Under the pieces are notes generated by a model, which was given only the letters and a program-made list of their open reading frames with translations, searched no databases and was not told where the DNA came from. DNA of 64,000 bases from Butyrivibrio sp. MC2021 (GTDB lineage: Bacteria; Bacillota; Clostridia; Lachnospirales; Lachnospiraceae): positions 62,001-126,000 of the forward strand of contig NZ_JHXX01000007.1 in assembly GCF_000621605.1 (NCBI RefSeq). Reading direction: 5' to 3'. Shown here piece after piece: positions 1 to 9,530 of the stretch; the stretch's first letter is position 1, and each line of letters starts with the position of its first letter. The translations under genes were made by a program, and so were the position numbers.

Positions 1-3000
1 TAAGAAGGATATGCGATAACAAGCTTTCCTTCATCATTTATCTTTGCAAGGCCGGTTTCCTTTTTATCGGTTACAGTCACCGTATCAGGGGTGACAGCCT
101 GGCCGTCAAGGGTCACATCAAAGGCAAAGCTCTGGCCCATAGCATTACTGTTTACAAGTACTGTGCTGTTGCCCTTAAGGTCTACATCCAGTGACCTGGG
201 CTTTGACTTTACCACCTTTACACCGAAGGAAAGCTTAACAGGATTAGTACTGTCCCATCCATCCTTTGCAACAACAATATTTGCCTTAAATGCTTTGGAA
301 GCATTAAATACTATCCTTCCGTCCGCAGCAACTCCTATTCCTTCTATTCCGGAGACCGTAACGCCTGTCATATCATAAGGCTTGTAGTCTCCGCTTGGAG
401 CCTTGTAAAGAAGAGTTGTATAAACCGTTGTTGTAACTCCGGCCTTAATGGTTGCACTTGCAGGCTCAAGCTTGAAGGAAGGCTTCACATAGCATACAGG
501 AAGCGCATATTGAACAATTCCGCCCTCTCCAAGATCAAATTCAAGAACAGAATTGGCGGCAGCTGCTGCCTTTTTGCGGTCACCCTTAACTGTAACGGTA
601 ATGGTATCGCCGTTTAGCCTTGCATCATAAAAGGCCTTGGACTTTGTATTTGTATTTTCCACAGCTCCGGCTGCGCTTATTCCGTCAATTCTGTAGGAGT
701 GAACCGAGTCATCCTCAAAGAGATTCCAGCAGCTTGTCGCATCAGTCTTTGGACCGACCTTGAGATTCTTTGCAATTACACCGTCACCGTCCACAATAGT
801 GTATGAATCATTGCCTGCTATTGCAACCAGTTCCGGATATCCTTCTATAGGGTCATAAATCTGGAGATTATCATGAATCTTAAGGGCTCCGTATTTATCT
901 ATTGAAAGTGCTGCTGATTCGCTGGTAATATCCAGTGCTCCGTCACTCATATCAAATCTTGAGCCGCTCCAGGATGATCCTCCCGAAACAATTCCGTATC
1001 CGGCACTGTTTATCTTTGTTCTTCCGCCGGTGATCCTTAAGCCCTTGGCAACAAAGCCAAAGATTCCTATTGTGAGATCTGACTTCTCCGTTACGGTACA
1101 ATCAATATTTCCGCCGGCAATCTCAATATCAGCTTTTAGTCCCATAGACACAATTGCCATGTTGGCAGCTTTTATTGTAAGATCCGCATCCAAGATTAAA
1201 AGAGAATCTCCAGTAACTGCTATACCAACAGGAATACTGTCTGATGTAAGGGTTCCTTTTCCTTTAACAGTAAGGCTCTGCAAGGTGACAAGCATAGGAT
1301 CCATGCCCATGCCGGAAGCACTGCCTGATGTGGTTGTTATCACCGCATCATTTAAAGTAAGAGTCTTTGTGGCATCATCATAAACCACCTTGCCGTCTCC
1401 ATAGACATCTGCAGCATTGATGGCCGTAACACGTTTATCTCCTACCCAGATATCGTAGAGATCATACTCATCCCACATAGCCTTGAGAGTCATATTTTTT
1501 GTGACAGGCTTAGTGAAATCAAAAAGGGTATCTTCGTCATACCATCCAAGGAATGTATATCCCTCACTCTCAGGGTCTTCGGGCTTTTCTGCAAGTCCGC
1601 CCTTTTCAACTGTCTGAGGAGCAGGCGCGGTACCTGTCACTCCGTTAAGGTCAAATTTTACCTCATAGGCTGTACTTCCTATAAGGACCTCATGAACCAT
1701 GGCAGTGCTGTCCTTGGACTCATAAACTGCATTGTAAGGTATAGAAGCAGTTTCTTTTATAGCTGCACCTTCAGGAGAAAGAATCTTAACATTTGCTCCC
1801 AAGGTGACATCACCGTAAACGCAGAGAGGAAGGCCCCTTGTCCAGGTGGTCTTGATATCTACGACTCCGCCTTCTATATACAGAGATGTACTTGCTGTGA
1901 AAATGCCGGATTTGTTGACCAGCATGGTGACATTTCCGTCGATAGTAAGGGTATTCTTGTTGTCCCCCAGAGACTCACAGCGTATTCCGCTTTCTGTTTC
2001 GCTGTTGTCTATCTTCACATCCCCTCGGATCGTTAAGGGAATATTCTTGGAATAAATGGCTGCTGTCTTGCCGCTTTCGTATTCGTAGCTCTTTTTTACT
2101 GTTGCATCGTAAAAAGTAAGAACAGCTTTATCAGGATCATAAACCGCATATCCGCTGTCGCATTTGATCTTCTCTTGATTTTCTACAGTAACCTGGTTTT
2201 CACCAACCCAAAGGTTGTAACTGTCATTTCCGGTCTTTCCGATATAGGCGGTCTTTGCAGGGGTCTTGCCATCACTCTCATAGAGAATTCGGGTAGAATT
2301 CTTCTCATAAATGTGTGCATTTTTTGGGAAATACACTTCCATGCCGTCAGCAAAGGTGATCAGTCCGCCTCCCTGTGCTTCCAACGCCTTATCTTTGGCA
2401 TCATTGATAATCACAGAACCGCCGGCGAAATGAATACCCATCTGAGTGGATAAAATAGCAATTCTGCTTCCGGTGATATTCACATTACCGTCGATGGTAA
2501 CGGCCATTTCCGTAGCGTCAGAAATATCTGCCTTTTCAGCGCAGATGGCAAAATCAGCAGCAGTTGCCGCAATGCTTACATCTCCCTTGATCTTAAGCGG
2601 AATGCCCTGCACCAGGATTGCAGCGGTCTTATCTGCTTTTGTTTTATAGGTCTTAGTTATTGTTGCATCTTTAAAGGTGAGGGTATTCGTCGTTGGGTCA
2701 AAGCTTGCTTTTCCCGAAGCTACTGGAATGTCAGACTTGTTATCTTCCGTTACCCGGACGCCTCCAACCCAGAGCTTATACTGTTCCTGCTTTTTCCAGG
2801 AAGCCACCAGTGTAAAGTCCTTTGTTACAGGAGATGAGAAATCAAAAAGAGTGCTTCCATCGTACCAGCCCTGGAATTCATAGCCTTCAGCCTCAGGATC
2901 CTCAGGCTTTACAGCGCGCTTTCCCTTTACAACTGTCTGGGCTGCAGGAGCAGTTCCCGGCTTTCCGCCCAGATCAAATCTTACAGTGCAGACAGGACGC

Positions 3001-4361
3001 TCTACATCAGATGCTTCGATTTCTCTTGGCTTTGAACAATAATCCGTTCCGTCCTCTCCCTGACATTTTTCGCACATCAGGTAAACTCTGTAGTCCTCGC
3101 CCCAGCCTGCAGGATCAAGATTTTCCGGAAGTGTGAACTTGGCAGTTCCGGTGGCTGTATAGTTATAGGGGTTCTTGATTGGTTCATAGTACAAAACAGC
3201 AGGATTAAGCTCATGGGAATATGGAAATTCACCGGACAGGATCATAACTGAAATAACATTGTTATCGGTGGGGCCTTCTACCTTATAGGGAATGGTCACC
3301 TCACGGTCCTTGATCTTAACCTTCTCGCCCTCCTGAATCCTTACTATTCTGTTGAGCTGTTTTAAAGTCAGCTTGTAGGTACCATCATAAACTTCCGTGT
3401 AAAACAGAATGTCAGCAGGATCAAGATTGCAAGCGGGGCTGATTCCCTTCACTTCAGATTTCTTTGCGTCATCTGCATAGGTATCTTTTGCATTCCTCTC
3501 AGCTCGCTTTATATACCATCCATTGTTGTCTGAAGCAGAATATGACCTTAACCACCAATCACCTTCATTACCATTCAGGTCCTTCTTAATCTTGGATTTT
3601 CCAGTTCCACTGGATCCATAGCCATAGGATAATCGGAATGCTTCCTCATAATCCAATGCAAAAAACTTCTCACCGGTCAGTGGTTCAAACTCACTTGAGT
3701 GAAAACTGTATTCAGATCTCTTGTATCTTGTGCTGTTTGCCACAATACTAAGCTCCTTTTCAGAAAAAGAGTCAGTAAAATAGCCGTTCATGATTTTTTT
3801 GATATTACTGTCTTTCCATCTGGCACCGGCTTCGTCATAACAGCTCTTTTCAAGGATATAGTCACAGTCAAGAAGAATGGTTTTCTTACCATCTTCAGCA
3901 CTGTATTCTGTGGTTTCCTTATCAAGGACTCTCCATGTAAGTGGTTTCCCTTTATAGCTTCCGAAATATACATGGTCCCATGTGAAGTAGTTAGTCCACG
4001 TGAGCTCATTGGTGGCAGGGTCCCTCATTTTATCCCTTGTTAAATAAGTATTTTTTGCGGACTTCCAGAAAAATGTATGATCGCAAAACTCGGAATCATC
4101 CTCCTGTATGTCAATATCATCCTGAGGTGAAACCTCCTCTATATCCGGGGCAGCTTCTTCCTCCGTATCTTCCTCAATTAAAATCTCATCTTCAATATCC
4201 GGAGCTTCCTCCGGGGCATACTCCTCCACAAGCTCAATTTCAGCTTCCTCCTCAGAGGCGGCATTGGCTGTAGTCCCCAGGGTCCCCAGACAGGACGCTG
4301 TAAGTATCGGCATCAGCGCTATGGCCAAGGCCTTTCTCCACATTATCTTTTTTCCCATCAT
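1..4361 (-). CDS. Large secreted repeat protein (3' end outside window)
   Basis: The reading frame is open from the ATG at 4361 to the window edge, about 1453 codons with no stop, so the C-terminus is missing. The start is chosen for its AAGGAG box 7 nt upstream; a second ATG follows directly. Residues 1-35 form a signal peptide, followed by an acidic Glu/Asp-rich stretch to about residue 85. Next comes a region (about 100-330) with WRVLD, LLDCDYILE, MNGYF and WWLRS motifs, like the DUF6273-type domain. Two InlB/Listeria-Bacteroides-type repeats follow (each ending in a GWYD...F core), alternating with three modules that open YKLWVGG, YNLWVGE or YDIWVGD and contain a V-T/L-T-F-x-D-A strand pattern. 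These architectures are typical of surface-exposed, probably glycan- or protein-binding clostridial proteins. No catalytic residues were recognised. A role in cell-surface adhesion is inference. Confidence 0.85.
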   Translation of the reverse strand, partial: MMGKKIMWRKALAIALMPILTASCLGTLGTTANAASEEEAEIELVEEYAPEEAPDIEDEILIEEDTEEEAAPDIEEVSPQDDIDIQEDDSEFCDHTFFWKSAKNTYLTRDKMRDPATNELTWTNYFTWDHVYFGSYKGKPLTWRVLDKETTEYSAEDGKKTILLDCDYILEKSCYDEAGARWKDSNIKKIMNGYFTDSFSEKELSIVANSTRYKRSEYSFHSSEFEPLTGEKFFALDYEEAFRLSYGYGSSGTGKSKIKKDLNGNEGDWWLRSYSASDNNGWYIKRAERNAKDTYADDAKKSEVKGISPACNLDPADILFYTEVYDGTYKLTLKQLNRIVRIQEGEKVKIKDREVTIPYKVEGPTDNNVISVMILSGEFPYSHELNPAVLYYEPIKNPYNYTATGTAKFTLPENLDPAGWGEDYRVYLMCEKCQGEDGTDYCSKPREIEASDVERPVCTVRFDLGGKPGTAPAAQTVVKGKRAVKPEDPEAEGYEFQGWYDGSTLFDFSSPVTKDFTLVASWKKQEQYKLWVGGVRVTEDNKSDIPVASGKASFDPTTNTLTFKDATITKTYKTKADKTAAILVQGIPLKIKGDVSIAATAADFAICAEKADISDATEMAVTIDGNVNITGSRIAILSTQMGIHFAGGSVIINDAKDKALEAQGGGLITFADGMEVYFPKNAHIYEKNSTRILYESDGKTPAKTAYIGKTGNDSYNLWVGENQVTVENQEKIKCDSGYAVYDPDKAVLTFYDATVKKSYEYESGKTAAIYSKNIPLTIRGDVKIDNSETESGIRCESLGDNKNTLTIDGNVTMLVNKSGIFTASTSLYIEGGVVDIKTTWTRGLPLCVYGDVTLGANVKILSPEGAAIKETASIPYNAVYESKDSTAMVHEVLIGSTAYEVKFDLNGVTGTAPAPQTVEKGGLAEKPEDPESEGYTFLGWYDEDTLFDFTKPVTKNMTLKAMWDEYDLYDIWVGDKRVTAINAADVYGDGKVVYDDATKTLTLNDAVITTTSGSASGMGMDPMLVTLQSLTVKGKGTLTSDSIPVGIAVTGDSLLILDADLTIKAANMAIVSMGLKADIEIAGGNIDCTVTEKSDLTIGIFGFVAKGLRITGGRTKINSAGYGIVSGGSSWSGSRFDMSDGALDITSESAALSIDKYGALKIHDNLQIYDPIEGYPELVAIAGNDSYTIVDGDGVIAKNLKVGPKTDATSCWNLFEDDSVHSYRIDGISAAGAVENTNTKSKAFYDARLNGDTITVTVKGDRKKAAAAANSVLEFDLGEGGIVQYALPVCYVKPSFKLEPASATIKAGVTTTVYTTLLYKAPSGDYKPYDMTGVTVSGIEGIGVAADGRIVFNASKAFKANIVVAKDGWDSTNPVKLSFGVKVVKSKPRSLDVDLKGNSTVLVNSNAMGQSFAFDVTLDGQAVTPDTVTVTDKKETGLAKINDEGKLVIAYPS

Positions 4362-4502
4362 ACTTTTTCTCCTTTTTCAGCAAAAGAACATAAACGTATA
4401 TGCGTGCTACAATATACATTTTAGCGTACTAATAGTCATTTTTCAACGCAGCATTTGGCCTCAAACCCACGTCCCATGCGGAAAACTTTATAATTCCGGC
4501 AA

Positions 4503-4515
4503 GACGTGGTATAAT
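4503..4515 (+). promoter_or_regulatory. Extended -10 promoter of the PBP gene
   Basis: TATAAT at 4510-4515 is preceded by TGG, giving an extended -10 element. The -35 position (4487-4492, TTTATA) is poor, as is usual for extended -10 promoters. A 7-bp inverted repeat, CCACGTC (4467-4473) and GACGTGG (4503-4509), overlaps the promoter and could be an operator. The start codon lies about 38 nt downstream. Confidence 0.6.
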
Positions 4516-4552
4516 TGATAAGTTAAAATGGAGTAAAAGCGAGGTTTTATAT

Positions 4553-7306
4553 ATGAATTATGGAAAAAGAGGTATCGTCAGGCAGGCGCGAGCCCTTAAC
4601 AGCGGTACCGATAAATGGGGAAAAAAGTTCAGCCTCTTTGGATTTTACCTGATCCTTGCGTCGATAATCGGTCTTGTAATCATCGGTTCCAGCGCAGGCA
4701 TTGGCGTATTCAAGGGCATCATTGATACAGCCCCTGACATCAGTAATATAAATGTAACTCCCACAGGATTTTCGACCTTTGTCTATGACACCGACGGCAA
4801 TCAGATTGCCAAGCTGGTATCAACAGACTCCAACCGTATTCCTGTTACCAAGGATATGATTCCCGAGAACCTGGCCCACGCCTTTGTTGCCATAGAGGAC
4901 GAGCGTTTCTATGAGCACAACGGTATCGACATTCAGGGTATCATCCGTGCAGGTTTTGTAGGTCTTTCCTCCGGTGAGTTTTCACAGGGTGCCAGTACCA
5001 TTACCCAGCAGCTTCTTAAGAACAACGTCTTTTCCGGATGGACCAACGAAAGTAAGCTCCAGAGTGTAAAGCGTAAGATTCAGGAGCAGTACCTGGCTAT
5101 CCAGCTTGAGAAGAACATGAGCAAGGAGGACATCCTCCTTAACTATATGAACACCATCAACCTGGGTTCCAATACCCTGGGTGTTCAGGCGGCATCCCTT
5201 CGTTACTTTAACAAGTCCTGCAGTGACCTGTCCTTATCGGAATGTGCGGTAATCGCAGCCATCACTCAGAACCCCAGCCGTTTTAATCCAATCACTCATC
5301 CGGATAAAAACCTTACCAGAAGAAACAAGGTTCTGGACAACATGCTCAAGCACAAATACATCACTCAGCTGGAGTATGACAAGGCCATAAATGATGATGT
5401 TTACTCAAGGATCCAGAATGTAAACCAGGAGACCGGCGGTGACAACACCATCAACTCCTACTTCGTGGATGCCCTTACCAATGATGTTCTTGATGATCTT
5501 CTGGCTGCAGGCTACAACGAGACCCAGGCCTACACACTGCTTTACAGCGGCGGTCTTAAGATCTACTCAACACAGAACCCCAGAATCCAGAAGATCTGTG
5601 ATGATGTTTTCCAGAACGAGGAAAATTATCCCGCAGGCACCAAGTACCTTCTTAACTACGAACTCTCTGTACAGGCTGCGGACGGAACCGTTACAAACCA
5701 CAGCTCAGAGATGTTTACAGCATATTTCAAGCAGAGCCAGAAGAGCTTCAACATGATCTTCGACTCCCACGATGCCGCCAATGAAGCCATCGAGGAATAC
5801 AAGGCAGTTGTAATGAAAGAAGGGGATACAGTTCTCGGCGAGAACATTTATCTTGTTCCCCAGCCTCAGGTTTCCATCACCGTTGAGGAACAGTCCACCG
5901 GCTATATCGTAGCCATGGTGGGAGGAAGAGGCGCCAAGACAGCTTCAAGAACTCTGAACAGAGCGACAGACTCCTACAGACAGCCGGGTTCAACCTTTAA
6001 GGTTCTTTCAACCTATGCTCCCGGTATCGACAGCGCAGGCCTTACACTGGCAACAGTATTTAACGATGCACCTTTCGCTTACTCTGACGGAACCCTGGTT
6101 AGAAACTGGTGGGGCTCCGAGTACAGAGGACTTAACAATGTAAGAACAGCCATCAGGGATTCCATGAACGTCATTGCCGTTGAGGCCCTGACCCTTATCA
6201 ATCCTCAGCTTGGCTTTGACTACCTCAAGAACTTTGGATTTACTACCCTTGTAGAAAACGAAGTCATCAACGGCAAGGTTTTCTCAGATGTCCAGCAGTC
6301 AACCGCTCTGGGCGGACTTACCAAGGGTGTTAAGAACTACGAGCTTAACGCAGCTTATGCATCCATTGCCAACGGCGGTGTTTACATCAAGCCCAAGCTC
6401 TACACCAAGATCGTGGACCACGACGGAAATGTTATCATTGATAACACCCAGTCCGAGACCAAGCGAGTTCTTAAGGAAACCACTGCATTCCTTCTTACCA
6501 GCGCCATGCAGGATGTTGTAACAGGAGGAACTGGCGGATCTGTTAACTTCGGAACCACAGCCATCGCAGGTAAGACAGGTACCACCTCAGACTACGTGGA
6601 TGTTTGGTTTGCAGGCTACACCAACTACTACACTGCCACCACCTGGGCAGGCTATGATAACAACGTAAACATGAAGGACAATGCTGAGAAGAACCTTGCC
6701 AAGACCCTTTGGAGAAAGGTTATGTCTCAGGTTCACGAGGATCTGCCCTATTCATCCTTCACAATGCCAAGCGGCATTGTAAGTGCAACAGTTTGTTCAA
6801 GATCAGGAAAGCAGCCTATTGCAGGCCTTTGCGACGGAACTCTGTATTCGGAATACTTTGAAGAGGGAACAGTTCCTTCCGAGAGTTGTAATGTTCACTA
6901 CGCCGGAAATATGTGCGCTATTGACGGTCTTCCGGCCACAGAGAACTGTCCTTGCAAGACCACAGGTGTATTTGAGCTCACCCCGGAGGTTCCGGCAGCT
7001 CTCCAGTCCGGATTTGTAAACTACACACCTACCAATTCGGCCTACACCACTGTCACAGACGAAAACGGCAATGTGACAACAGTGCTCAACACTTGTCACC
7101 ACACAGCTGAATTCATGGCTCAGCCCGGAATTGAAGGCATAATCGCTGCCGAGCAGGCAGCCAAGGCAGCGGAAGCTGCCGCAGCCGCTGCAGCCGCAGC
7201 GCCTGCCGGAGAAGCAGCTCCTGCTCCGGCGCCGGAGACACCTCCTGCGGAGCCCCAGCCGGCGCAGCCCGAGCAGCCCGCTCCGGCACCGGCACCCGGA
7301 GGCTGA
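4553..7306 (+). CDS. pbp1A: Class A penicillin-binding protein (transglycosylase/transpeptidase)
   Basis: A bifunctional peptidoglycan synthase: it polymerises lipid II and cross-links stem peptides outside the membrane. The cytoplasmic N-terminus (1-28) is followed by one membrane segment (about 29-52). The GT51 domain shows the EDERFYEH motif with catalytic Glu115 and the GASTITQQLLKN motif near 147-157. The transpeptidase domain has S480-T-F-K483, S537-M-N539 and K674-T-G676, so all three active-site motifs are intact. The last 70 residues are a low-complexity Ala/Pro/Glu tail, probably a wall-spanning or interaction segment. The length of 917 residues is normal for the family. The gene stands alone on the plus strand, with its own promoter upstream and a bidirectional terminator downstream. 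Confidence 0.97.
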   Translation: MNYGKRGIVRQARALNSGTDKWGKKFSLFGFYLILASIIGLVIIGSSAGIGVFKGIIDTAPDISNINVTPTGFSTFVYDTDGNQIAKLVSTDSNRIPVTKDMIPENLAHAFVAIEDERFYEHNGIDIQGIIRAGFVGLSSGEFSQGASTITQQLLKNNVFSGWTNESKLQSVKRKIQEQYLAIQLEKNMSKEDILLNYMNTINLGSNTLGVQAASLRYFNKSCSDLSLSECAVIAAITQNPSRFNPITHPDKNLTRRNKVLDNMLKHKYITQLEYDKAINDDVYSRIQNVNQETGGDNTINSYFVDALTNDVLDDLLAAGYNETQAYTLLYSGGLKIYSTQNPRIQKICDDVFQNEENYPAGTKYLLNYELSVQAADGTVTNHSSEMFTAYFKQSQKSFNMIFDSHDAANEAIEEYKAVVMKEGDTVLGENIYLVPQPQVSITVEEQSTGYIVAMVGGRGAKTASRTLNRATDSYRQPGSTFKVLSTYAPGIDSAGLTLATVFNDAPFAYSDGTLVRNWWGSEYRGLNNVRTAIRDSMNVIAVEALTLINPQLGFDYLKNFGFTTLVENEVINGKVFSDVQQSTALGGLTKGVKNYELNAAYASIANGGVYIKPKLYTKIVDHDGNVIIDNTQSETKRVLKETTAFLLTSAMQDVVTGGTGGSVNFGTTAIAGKTGTTSDYVDVWFAGYTNYYTATTWAGYDNNVNMKDNAEKNLAKTLWRKVMSQVHEDLPYSSFTMPSGIVSATVCSRSGKQPIAGLCDGTLYSEYFEEGTVPSESCNVHYAGNMCAIDGLPATENCPCKTTGVFELTPEVPAALQSGFVNYTPTNSAYTTVTDENGNVTTVLNTCHHTAEFMAQPGIEGIIAAEQAAKAAEAAAAAAAAAPAGEAAPAPAPETPPAEPQPAQPEQPAPAPAPGG

Positions 7307-7334
7307 TGAGGCCCAATATTTTAAGACATAATTT

Positions 7335-7369
7335 AAGGGATGTATCAAAATCTGATACATCCCTTTTTT
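7335..7369. terminator. Bidirectional terminator between pbp1A and the MATE gene
   Basis: Arms at 7335-7347 and 7353-7365 form a perfect 13-bp stem around a 5-nt loop. A T-run follows on the plus strand and AT-rich sequence on the minus strand. It separates two convergent genes and can serve both. Confidence 0.88.
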
Positions 7370-7382
7370 GTCAGTAAAAATG

Positions 7383-8759
7383 CTAAATCTTATGTTTTCG
7401 CGTATAGAAAAAATAGTATATCAGGAACAAAACCGACGTCGTTGCCCAGGTGATAGGATAGCTGGCTTCCACGGTCTCGATGGTACGGTGCAAAGGAAAA
7501 ACAATCAGTATCCAGGATACTCGAAGCACACAGATACCGCTCAAAGTGATAAGCATTGGTACCAGTGCTGTGCCTACGCCCCTTAAGGTTCCCGAGAATA
7601 TTTCCACACAGATATAGGTTATATAGAAGGGAGCCAGGAACCTGATCATCTGGTCTCCTATTCTTATTACTTCCTGATTATCAACAAAGATATAAAGGAA
7701 TGCCTTTCCATAGAAATACAAAATAATGCTCAGAGGTATCGTTATGAAAAGAGCAATGGCAAAGGCTGTTCTTGTGCTCTTATGGACTCTGTCATATTTG
7801 CCGGCGCCGTAGTTCTGTCCCACAAAGGTTGTCACCGAAGTACTGAGACTGCTCATGGTCATCCAGAACAGCACATCTATCTTTCCGTAGGCCGCCCAGG
7901 CTGCTATGGCATCCTTTCCAAACTCATTTATTGATGACTGGATAAGGATATTGGAAAGGGTGTACATGGTGGTCTGAATTCCGGCAGGAAGGCCGATACT
8001 GATGATCCTAAGGAGCATGGAAACATCAAAGCGGATCTGCCCGGGATAAAGCTTATAACAGTCCGTGGCTCTCATAAGCATCACGATCACAATGGCAGCG
8101 CTTATGGCCTGACACAAAACCGTGGCCAGGGCTACACCTATAACACCCTGAGTTATTCCCATTTTTCCCATGCCAAGGACAATAACAAAAAACAGGTCAA
8201 GGATAATATTGGCAAAGCAGCTGATAACCAGCACATAAAGAGGCCTTTTGGAGTCTCCCACGGCCCTCAGGATGCCCGCCCCCATATTGTAGATAAGATT
8301 GGGGATCATGCCTGCAAAAAATATTTTCAGATAGATTGCGGAGGCCTCGGATATCTCCGGCGGGGTTTTCATCATCTCGATGGTCCAGGAGGAAACAGCT
8401 ATGCCTATGACGGTAATAAGGGCACCTCCCACAATAGCCATGGCTATGGCTGTGTGCACTGCCTTTTTAACCTCCGCCTTGCCTGACGCTCCATAGAACT
8501 GGGAAACCACCACCGTTGCTCCGGAGGACAATCCCAGGAAAAATCCCACAAAGAGATTGACCACCATAGCGGCGGATCCGCCCACAGCCGCAAGGGCATC
8601 GCTGCCCACGGCTTTTCCCACAATAACCGCATCCACGGTATTGTAGAACTGCTGAAAGAACGCTCCCAAAAGGAGCGTTCCGAAATATGAGAGCATGCTC
8701 TTCCAGATCACGCCCTCTGTTATACTGTTTTCTGCTGACTTATTTTTTGAAATAAACAT
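7383..8759 (-). CDS. MATE family multidrug/cation antiporter
   Basis: A 458-residue polytopic protein with about 12 hydrophobic segments. The N-terminal portion (about residues 20-60) contains FFQQFYNTVDAVIVGKAVG, the usual start of MATE (NorM/DinF/YpnP-type) exporters; two similar halves are visible. Family members expel cationic drugs, dyes or metabolites in exchange for Na+ or H+; the substrate here cannot be read from the sequence. It lies 24 nt downstream of the small membrane protein at 8784-9185, in the same direction, and is probably cotranscribed with it. Confidence 0.93.
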   Translation of the reverse strand: MFISKNKSAENSITEGVIWKSMLSYFGTLLLGAFFQQFYNTVDAVIVGKAVGSDALAAVGGSAAMVVNLFVGFFLGLSSGATVVVSQFYGASGKAEVKKAVHTAIAMAIVGGALITVIGIAVSSWTIEMMKTPPEISEASAIYLKIFFAGMIPNLIYNMGAGILRAVGDSKRPLYVLVISCFANIILDLFFVIVLGMGKMGITQGVIGVALATVLCQAISAAIVIVMLMRATDCYKLYPGQIRFDVSMLLRIISIGLPAGIQTTMYTLSNILIQSSINEFGKDAIAAWAAYGKIDVLFWMTMSSLSTSVTTFVGQNYGAGKYDRVHKSTRTAFAIALFITIPLSIILYFYGKAFLYIFVDNQEVIRIGDQMIRFLAPFYITYICVEIFSGTLRGVGTALVPMLITLSGICVLRVSWILIVFPLHRTIETVEASYPITWATTSVLFLIYYFFYTRKHKI

Positions 8760-8783
8760 TTAAATCCTCAAATTCATAAAAAA

Positions 8784-9185
8784 TCATGGAAGAAAACGAT
8801 CGATCTGATGCAGGAAAAGCTGTGATGCCAACAGCATTACCACAAGAGAAATAACCGTTCTGATCCAGTATTTGGCAGGGCTGTACTTAAAGCTCTTCCA
8901 GCACTTTCCGATTCTGACAACAGCCACCAGATAAAAGCATATAAAAGGCAGTGTCACCAGCGCCAGAATCTGATAGGAAAAAAGCATGAAGATAAAAATA
9001 CCTGCCATGGCTCCAAACCAGAGCTTTTCCAGGGAATCCTTCGGGTGATCCTCGGTCACCTCCAAAGTCCTCTCAGAAATCTCATCAACATCCATGTAGA
9101 TCTTCTTGAAATTCATGGTAAAGCGGCCTTCATAATCCTTAATGCCCTTTGCCTCGTAATCTACATCATCACCCCAATTACCCAT
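8784..9185 (-). CDS. Small membrane protein of unknown function
   Basis: 133 residues. The N-terminal half (1-62) is hydrophilic and charged, the C-terminal half has about three hydrophobic helices (roughly 58-75, 75-92 and 108-128). I recognise no family. Its position directly upstream of the MATE gene suggests a shared transcript. A start further downstream at the Met near residue 24 is possible but would lose the upstream ribosome-binding sequence (GGAGAGAAGGGAA just before the ATG). Confidence 0.7.
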   Translation of the reverse strand: MGNWGDDVDYEAKGIKDYEGRFTMNFKKIYMDVDEISERTLEVTEDHPKDSLEKLWFGAMAGIFIFMLFSYQILALVTLPFICFYLVAVVRIGKCWKSFKYSPAKYWIRTVISLVVMLLASQLFLHQIDRFLP

Positions 9186-9209
9186 TTCCCTTCTCTCCTT
9201 TTACAATGT

Positions 9210-9244
9210 GGTGCCCGTAATACATACGAGCACCTACCATTATA
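9210..9244 (-). promoter_or_regulatory. -10 box with inverted repeat upstream of the small membrane protein/MATE pair
   Basis: On the minus strand TATAAT lies at 9244-9239. Immediately downstream is an inverted repeat (arms 9210-9219 and 9225-9234, one internal mismatch pair) covering the expected transcription start. Such placement is typical of a repressor operator, although an mRNA hairpin is equally possible. No convincing -35 box is visible. Confidence 0.45.
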
Positions 9245-9335
9245 AAACACAGCTTGAGAGAATGCATCCATCATTTTTAAACCTTGAGATCGTCTATTAG
9301 TCCTTGAGTCTTGTTCAAACCCAAGTTTTTGACAT

Positions 9336-9369
9336 GAAAAAAGGTCTATCACATTACATGATAGACCTT
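9336..9369 (-). terminator. Terminator of tRNA-Leu
   Basis: On the minus strand an 11-bp stem (arms 9341-9351 and 9359-9369) is followed by a run of T. It sits 13 nt past the tRNA 3' end. Confidence 0.85.
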
Positions 9370-9381
9370 GATAGAAACCAA

Positions 9382-9461
<80 letters not shown>

Positions 9462-9491
9462 ACGAGTTTTGTAAACTCAGTACAGAAATAG

Positions 9492-9520
9492 ATTATACTA
9501 CGACAAAATACATATGTCAC
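9492..9520 (-). promoter_or_regulatory. Promoter of tRNA-Leu
   Basis: On the minus strand GTGACA (9520-9515) and TATAAT (9497-9492) are spaced by 17 bp, close to the sigma-A consensus, ending 30 nt before the tRNA 5' end. It lies between the candidate immunity gene stop (9531) and the tRNA; I see no terminator for the toxin operon in front of it. Confidence 0.8.
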
Positions 9521-9530
9521 GCACTAACTT

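Noticed and set aside
6803-7360. A 185-codon minus-strand frame at the end of pbp1A
   Set aside because: It is the complement of the Ala/Pro-rich tail and contains the terminator; there is no sign of coding selection.
9464-9478. A terminator for the toxin/immunity operon
   Set aside because: The 6-bp stem next to tRNA-Leu has no T-run and lies at the 5' end of the tRNA transcript.
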